A DNA stretch of 64,000 nt from Coptis chinensis. Taxonomy: Eukaryota > Streptophyta > Magnoliopsida > Ranunculales > Ranunculaceae. The position numbers and the translations under genes are program-made. Positions 58,136 through 64,000 of the stretch are shown here, piece after piece (position 1 is the first letter of the stretch; every line of letters begins with the position of its first letter). Below the pieces are notes generated by a model, which saw only the letters and a list, made by a program, of their open reading frames with translations, was not told the DNA's origin and did not search any database. The stretch spans positions 32,382,501 through 32,446,500 of the forward strand of contig CM027379.1 in the NCBI GenBank assembly GCA_015680905.1, read 5' to 3'.

Positions 58136-58352
58136 TGTGAGACATTTTATAAAGCCTTTTCAGCACACAAAATATTTAATAGATCCCGGGCGTATGCCCA
58201 GGTCCAAAATCTAGTATATATCTAAGAATAAAGACAAATATTTGTTTCACAGTGCCCAAATAATTTAAGAATTCATATTTTTTTCTTAATTAGCCATGAC
58301 ACATGGACACTCTAAAAACGCTTTCTCAATTGAAGAGGGTAGAGCTATAATA

Positions 58353-58833
58353 TCTATATAATAAAGAAGGGTGGTGCTGGACATCTAACACCACCCCCTA
58401 ACCTTTGGATCTAGCTTATGAGGTGGCAAATCCTAGGGCTTATGAGGTGTGGGTTGTTTAATAGTGTGGAACAAGAATGTGACATCATTCTTGAAGTCAA
58501 CAAATGCGGATGAACTTTTAGTGGACTTCGGTTGGGCTTTTTTGTCGGGCTTCTAATAGGCTTCAATTGGAGTTTTTTTAGTCGGACTTCGGTTGGAGTC
58601 TTTTTAGTACGGGGGGATGATACGCGTCGGGGGCACCGAAGGCACGCATATTTGTGTCGTATGGGGGGGGGATGCGCGTCGAGGGTGCCGAAGGCGTGCA
58701 TATCTATGTCGTACAGGGGGCGGTTGTGCATCGGGGCACCGAAGGCGCGCGTATCTGTAGAACGGGGGCCGGATGCACATCGAGGGCGCCGAAGGCGTGT
58801 GTATCTGTGCCATACGGCACGGGCAAATACTAG
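58353..58833 (+). mobile_element. Helitron-2, small non-autonomous, 481 bp
   Basis: Starts TCTATATAATAAAGAAGG after A (58352) and ends TACTAG before T (58834). A terminal hairpin GTGCC-ATAC-GGCAC (58807-58820) lies 9 bases before CTAG. No coding capacity; GC-rich tandem repeats fill its 3' half. Confidence 0.82.
58612..58806 (+). repeat. ~51-bp tandem repeats in Helitron-2, four units
   Basis: CCGAAGGC occurs at 58636, 58688, 58739 and 58789. Each unit has GGGGG, a CGTCG/CATCG core and a GTATCTGTG-like end; the last unit runs straight into the terminal hairpin. Confidence 0.85.
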
Positions 58834-61800
58834 TATATATATAAAGATATGTATTGTTATGTTTACTAGGAATTGCCAGTGTCGTTATGAGGTACGTGCT
58901 TATTATGTTGTTTGTATGTGTGGCCTATGCGGAAATTTGTATACATTTTCTTTTCTAGTGCTTCTACACGTTGTTTAACGTACTCTTCCCTGATGGTGTT
59001 TATTTTTTAGATGCCCAAATTGAAGCCACGGAGTGATGGCAATTATGTCAATTATATTATACTCTCACTAATGGATAATAGTTGTGAATTAATGGCTAAT
59101 GATTAATGTCAGACATTGATGTTTTACATGAAGTGAGAAATTATCCAAAAATCTTTATTAATCTCTTACTAATGTTATAAATTTCAAATAACACTTAATC
59201 GATGCTCTCCATGCATTGTGAATTGTTAGGAAAACCACATAGACATTCTGGTTCTGTTGAGACATTTTCTGTCAAAATTGAGTCAAATATGCATTAAATA
59301 TAGTTTATATATTGGCATCCGTTTGATAGATTTTTATTGGCTAAAAAGTCAAATTGTAATGTAATGGGCTTATAACAAAGACAAACTCTAGAGGACTTTT
59401 AAAGTCTCACCCTTTTAGTAATTTCACAAAATTGAAATTTCCGTATCCTCGGTTCCATGAGGCGAAGCGAAATCGCATATCTGATCATTTTATTGTACCC
59501 TATTCAGATTCTACTAACTTGCACTCTTTAGTTGTGGTACGGTAGAGCTCTCAACCCTTAGTGAATTTGTCCTCTCACAGGTAATATCCCACTCTCTCTT
59601 TTCATGATTACGAATTTATTATGTAGAGTCGGAAATAACTTTGCTGATTCTTTTTTGAAATCAGGGATTCTTCATGGATTGGATTTTACTACTCTCATCT
59701 ATGCAACAGGTTAGTGTTTCGTATATATAATAATCAGTTATGCACGTTGCTTTGTGTGAAATGCATTTGATGTTTAAGTTGTGAAAAAATCTTACATTTC
59801 ATTCTTAAGGTTTGTGAACACAATCCAGGCTGAATTTGTATATATGATAACAATTTGATCGTTATTGAATTGGTTGTAAAGTAGGGCGGATTGGAATTGT
59901 TAGATAGTTCTAATACTTATTTGATATGCTTATATTGTAGGTATTTATTCTAATTGAAGTCTATGTAGTGGTTTATTCCAATTGTATTAGACCTTCTGTT
60001 CAATTCAAAGGATTAGTATGTTGCTTAATTTCCATAGAACTTAACTTATATGTTAATGCATGCCATTCAGGTACACCATCTTAATTATATACCTTTTTCT
60101 GATGCAGCTTTTATGATTTATTCTTCATTATTAATTATATTTTTCAAGGTACTACTGTGTATGAATGAAGTATTGGTTGCCAAATAGCGAAATAGTTCTA
60201 TTATCTTACTATAAGACTTATAGCAGGCACCTCAATAAGAATAGTGGCACTACAATTTTGCCAGAAAAAAAATATGAGCTAATTGTGATTCTTTCATGTT
60301 TATATATAGTAATACAATTAGCAATCTGAACTCAATCTACTACTTGAAATTCAAAAATCATCTAATAGACATTTTAGCTAGCTATTTTTATATTTGATTT
60401 CGTTTTTATTGATTGTATCTGCTTTGTTCTACTTTTTGTTTTCCTTTTTTCAGTTTATGGTTTCTGCTTTGAAAAGGGCTCATTTTATCATACACTCTCT
60501 CGCATGTGTAGCTTCAAATAGTGGTATGCTTTAAAATTCGCAATTCAAGCAAGTATATACACGTTCTCAATCATGAATATATGTTCCTTTGAATTTTTAA
60601 GATCTTGCTTGATCGAACAGTAAAATCAATGAGGCATTTACAGAGCGAGATTGACAAAGGTAATACAATTATTTGCTAATTCCAAATGCACCTTGTTGAT
60701 TTTGTTGCCATAAGTGATGGTCCTGCTGGGATAATCGTAGAGTTGGCATATGAGGCAAGGTCTAATGTAATATCTAATACTACTTATGTTTATAGTACGT
60801 GAACACGAGTGACCTAATAAACTCCTATGTCATGTGTCTACAGTCAAATATGCTAAAAGTTGATAATCCGGTTGGATAATTTTTTCCATAGTTCGTTGCA
60901 AAGGCCAAAGAGGTATCTGTTTAGTTAGTTTTTCTGTCTTATTCTTCTTGGAAACGAATGGGCAAATAATATTACTGCAAGCAATCGGTTTAAGTTTACT
61001 TTAATTAATTTCTACTTATCATGGCATTTGATTTTATTTAAGATCAAGTTGTTTTCTTAGTGTTGAGGTGGTCTTTACATATGTTTATGTTGGTCATTTA
61101 TATATAGATAATGCATGGTTAAAGGTTTTTACACCAAATAAATCTTCAATCAAGAGCCCACAATGTTTCCAGCAATCTCAAGTTGGTAAGGATTTGGCAC
61201 ATGTCAGATTATGTTCCTTTTAGACATCCTTATCTTGGTGCAAGCTTTGTGTGCAAATCTATTTGCGTAAAAGAGTTTGGATGAGAGTGTCGAATGCACG
61301 AGCAATAAAGTTGAGTGTATGTTGAATGCTGCATGTTCAAGTATTGGCATGGGAGGGCAATTAATTAAGGCCGACTATCCCTAATTATGAATGTGAAAGC
61401 ATAATAAAGGATTTAGTGAAGTGTACAACTATTTTGTTTGTCAAAGAACTAAGATGCATGTATGTCATGTATTAATGGAGAAGCAACATGTAAAGTTAAT
61501 TTGAATAGAAAAAACATTTGTACTGTGTATTAATTTCAACGATTGTACAAAATGTGAGATGGATTTGATTGATTAGGTTGTAATTATTTAATTTGGTAGT
61601 AAGGTATCGACAATTGTGTTTAATAAATTCTGTGGTTCTTTGTGCTATTAATTTTGGAAATTTTTGATTTTTTGAATTTTGCTTAATTGAGCTACTGACT
61701 CTAAATATTAAGGTATCAATGGCGCATATGTTGTTAATATATGTTAAATACATGTTAGCTTGCATGCCAAAGGCATATTAAAAGGGGTGAAAATTTTCTC

Positions 61801-62190
61801 TCATGTGTGAGCATCAAAAGTTTTATAAGGCATTCTAAGCTCTATAATTGCCAGAAGATTATTTGATTTTTCGGGTAGTGTCCAATTTACACTTTACGAC
61901 CGTCTACAAGTTAGTCGGGAAAAACATTGCCACAGAAGCCATTGGTACCGTTAGAATCATGAAACATCATATCTCATATCTTTCATATTGGCAAATCAAT
62001 ATGAATACTAAAGTCTTGCTAATAAAAATAATATATTTAATTTATCATTGGCGCATCGATAGGCATATATACTAAGACTTTGCTTATAAAACACAAAGAC
62101 TTGGAAATGTCATCCATATCGAATACACGGGTAATACCTAGTATATGCATAAATTGAAGTTGAAGTAGAGTAAAATTTATTTCTTATTTT
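58834..62190. other. AT-rich intergenic region, no recognised gene
   Basis: 3.4 kb, mostly AT-rich. Exon-like bits with splice-type borders occur, e.g. a CAG/GTAATA border near 59580, a segment ending ATGCAACAG/GTTAGT near 59710, and a short open piece near 60605-60660. None matches a family I know. They could be remnants of a gene or of captured sequence. Confidence 0.4.
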
Positions 62191-63483
62191 TTTTCTGCGA
62201 TGTTCTAAACCCTAAACCCTAAAAACAATTGCATTCCTTTACACAAGCATTAATGCATGTTTTACACATTTATTTTGAATTTCTATAAAAATTTTAGCCA
62301 AACTAAGTACTAATAGACAATTCGAACGAAGCTATTCAGAACAAATACATCGGGTTATACTTCAACTTATTGATTCAAGTCTTATCCAATAATCCAACTT
62401 AGATTTTAAATAAAAGGCCGCTTATTTTGTCAATTAATTACTGATGTTGCTGTGAGGAACTTAGGTATCTGCAAAAAAAAAAAGAAAAAAATAGCATGGT
62501 TTCAAAAACAAAGTGAACCAGCCAAATTTCCAATGCTAATGCAAATGATTATTTTTTTCTCCTATGTTGCATTTGAAAACAAAAAAGTGTTTGCTATCAG
62601 TTGATAGATAATCAAAACACTTATTATTTGAGAGGTACAAAAAAAATCTAACTACTATAAACATAGATGTTAGAAATGCATGCTAGTTTAAAAATACTAT
62701 AAATTTGATCTTCCGTCTCACTAAGATAGAATTTCCAAATCGTATTATAGTTTCACCACAAGTCCACAACACAGCAGCCCTTCCTTTCCCATATTCATAT
62801 TTAAAAATTTGCAACCCTAACCCTAGCCAAAAAAAAAAACAAATTAAAATGACCATCCAAAATTCCTAGACTTATTATTATTATTAGTTTAGCTTGCCTT
62901 CCAACCCTACATACTTCTACAACCCGTAACAAGTCAACACGTGGCATAATATTATTAGCCCATAACAAAGGTTGATGATGTGGTCAATTTTAGCCTCCGC
63001 TTCATAACCCACCAACGTGTGTGACTGTATATGAGTGAGTGAATATAAAAAAAAAAAAAAAAACCCTAAACCATAGTTTCCTTACAAAACATTATCTTAT
63101 TATTATTATTATCTTAATTAATGAACGATCAAGATGATCACCACGTAACTAAACCAACGTTTTACAGATAATACACAAAAACAAAAAACAAAATATATTT
63201 ATATTATTTATTATTATAATAATAAAAAAAACAAAGTTTGCACGACGACGGTCGTAGAGAGAGAGAGAGAGAAGAGAAAAAAAAAGAGAGCGCGTCTCGT
63301 TTTCAATGAATCCAACGATCTAACGAGAGAGAGAGATTCGTGTCACGGACTAACGGAAAGCATGTTGTAAGTTTCAATTCAATTCAAAATTACGTTCGAT
63401 TGTTTTTTTTTATTGATTTGAATTGTGTGTTATGATAGGTTGATGAATTAATATAATATTATAAGAAGGATATATTATTGAGT
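62191..63483. promoter_or_regulatory. Upstream region and 5' leader of the last gene
   Basis: Contains AAACCCTAA words at about 62207-62222 and 63061-63070 (telo-box-like, frequent in plant promoters), TTA/ATT microsatellites (about 62873-62886, 63094-63112) and a GA run at 63256-63273 typical of plant 5' leaders. A GTAAGT donor at 63367 and an AG near 63438 may bound a leader intron. Confidence 0.45.
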
Positions 63484-63806
63484 ATGAGGAGATTTGGTGA
63501 AGAGAAGGAAGAAGAATTAATTACTATGCGATCGTCACCTTCGTCAATATATGATGGAAATGTTCCATCTACATCTTCCAAACCTGTTTCGCAAACTCCT
63601 CCAACAACACCGGTGCGAAGAAGGTGTGTGTTTTTGTGTATAATTGAGCTGAATTATGTTTTATGATAATTGTGGATTGATTTTTTTTGTGTTTTTTTTT
63701 ATTAGTGGTGGTGTAAATGTTTATCGGTTGTTAGCAAAGAGGGAGATATATCCGCGAGCGAAACATTCGTCGAAAAAGCTTTGGGGAGAGGTAGATTCTA
63801 ATTGTA

Positions 63807-63839
<33 letters not shown>

Positions 63840-64000
63840 GTGATCGGTCTGGTACGCGGTTTGAAAGAACGGATGCTAGGCATGGTTTAGTTTCTTGGTA
63901 TGGTTTCTATCTGAATTTTTTTTCATTTAATATTTAGTTTTCTATGTACTTTATATGCTAGGAAGGTTCCATTGTCACTAATGTTGAATAAAACATCACA
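63484..64000 (+). CDS. N-terminal exons of probable AMBRA1-like WD40 protein
   Basis: Exon 1 (63484-63623) starts at an ATG giving MRRFGEEKEEE and a Ser/Pro/Thr-rich stretch ending VRR. The intron 63624-63705 has GTGTGTG donor and a T-rich tract before ATTAG. Exon 2 (63706-63897) joins in frame: NVYRLLAKREIYPRAKHSSK, KLWGEVDSN, ten Asp from a GAT run (63809-63838), then DARHGLVSW, split by a donor GTATGG at 63898. The RLLAKRE...PRAK...WGE...LVSW order resembles the start of plant AMBRA1-like transducin/WD40 proteins, proposed substrate receptors for CUL4-DDB1 ligases and linked to autophagy. The WD40 repeats would lie beyond the window, so the identity is from memory of the N-terminus only. 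Confidence 0.55.
63809..63838 (+). repeat. GAT trinucleotide run coding ten Asp
   Basis: Ten perfect GAT codons in exon 2, then GGT GAT. A likely length-variable site. Confidence 0.95.

Larger units (their letters stand above)
53371..58214 (+). mobile_element. Helitron-1, non-autonomous, 4.84 kb
   Basis: Starts TCTACTATCTATATACTAAA and ends CTAG, with hairpin GGGC-GTAT-GCCC (58188-58199) 11 bases before CTAG. It lies between A (53370) and T (58215), as Helitrons do. The first copy of the surrounding tandem duplication shows the unoccupied sequence CTATAA/TATATATCTAAG near 52935. It contains a ~322-bp direct duplication, poly-A runs, the complete right arm of the inverted repeat and a duplicated 3' part. 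No Rep/helicase. Confidence 0.88.

Noticed and set aside
58411..58978. Protein genes over Helitron-2
   Set aside because: Frames on both strands arise from the GC-rich 51-bp repeats.
62115..62141. A third Helitron 3' end (CACGGGTAATACCTAGT)
   Set aside because: The motif ends CTAG before T, but I see no hairpin before it and no matching 5' end.
62204..62223. Interstitial telomeric repeat
   Set aside because: Only about two and a half CCCTAAA units; better called a telo-box-like promoter word.

Overview
This is plant nuclear DNA, most likely from a eudicot with a repeat-rich genome; the species cannot be named from the sequence. The evidence is intron-containing and secretory plant-type genes, long AT-rich intergenic DNA, and dense nesting of plant-type mobile elements: Ty3/gypsy Tat lineage, Ty1/copia, CACTA, hAT, Mutator-like, Tourist-like and Helitron. 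Only two host genes are seen: an intact intronless gene for a secreted peptide N-glycanase A-like amidase (25535-27301, minus) and the first two coding exons of a probable AMBRA1-like WD40 protein running off the right edge (63484 onward, plus).

Layout. 1-521, 9405-9453 and 13056-13464 read as one old LTR-like sequence, split by a complete Tat-type retrotransposon (Tat-1, 522-9399) and a 3.6-kb solo LTR (family LTR-T, copy 1, 9454-13055). At 13465-15510 lies a truncated antisense copia element, then a MITE with a CA microsatellite (15567-16121). A second complete Tat element (Tat-2, 16412-25035) carries a hAT element in its gag. The amidase gene follows.

From 27852 to 57525 the backbone is a very large interrupted inverted repeat. 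Each arm is about 3.3 kb after removing insertions and is built twice from a ~330-bp module plus an array of a ~55-bp minisatellite. The left arm is split by a CACTA element (29812-34460) and by a second LTR-T solo LTR (34986-51505). That LTR is itself split by a hAT element, a third complete Tat element (Tat-3, 37861-47083) and a third, oppositely oriented LTR-T copy (47599-51092). The right arm lies inside a 4.8-kb Helitron (53371-58214) that landed in the second copy of a ~430-bp tandem duplication, so the first copy shows the unoccupied site. A 481-bp Helitron (58353-58833) and about 4.6 kb of AT-rich DNA lead to the last gene.

Most element ends are fixed by exact target duplications: ATTGT (Tat-1), TATTT, TTTGC and ATCTC (LTR-T copies), AATCA (Tat-2), GCCCA (Tat-3), TTA (CACTA), GTCGCAAT and TGCTGGGG (hAT), TATAATTTA (Mutator-like MITE), TAA (Tourist-like MITE), plus A/T insertion for the Helitrons. 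All three Tat elements have gag, protease, reverse transcriptase, RNase H, a second RNase H-like domain and integrase in that order, and all are broken by stops, frameshifts or lost catalytic residues. Tat-3 also carries an antisense gene with splice signals between integrase and the 3' LTR. No RNA gene or CRISPR array was found. All similarity and divergence statements are by eye; no alignment or search was run.
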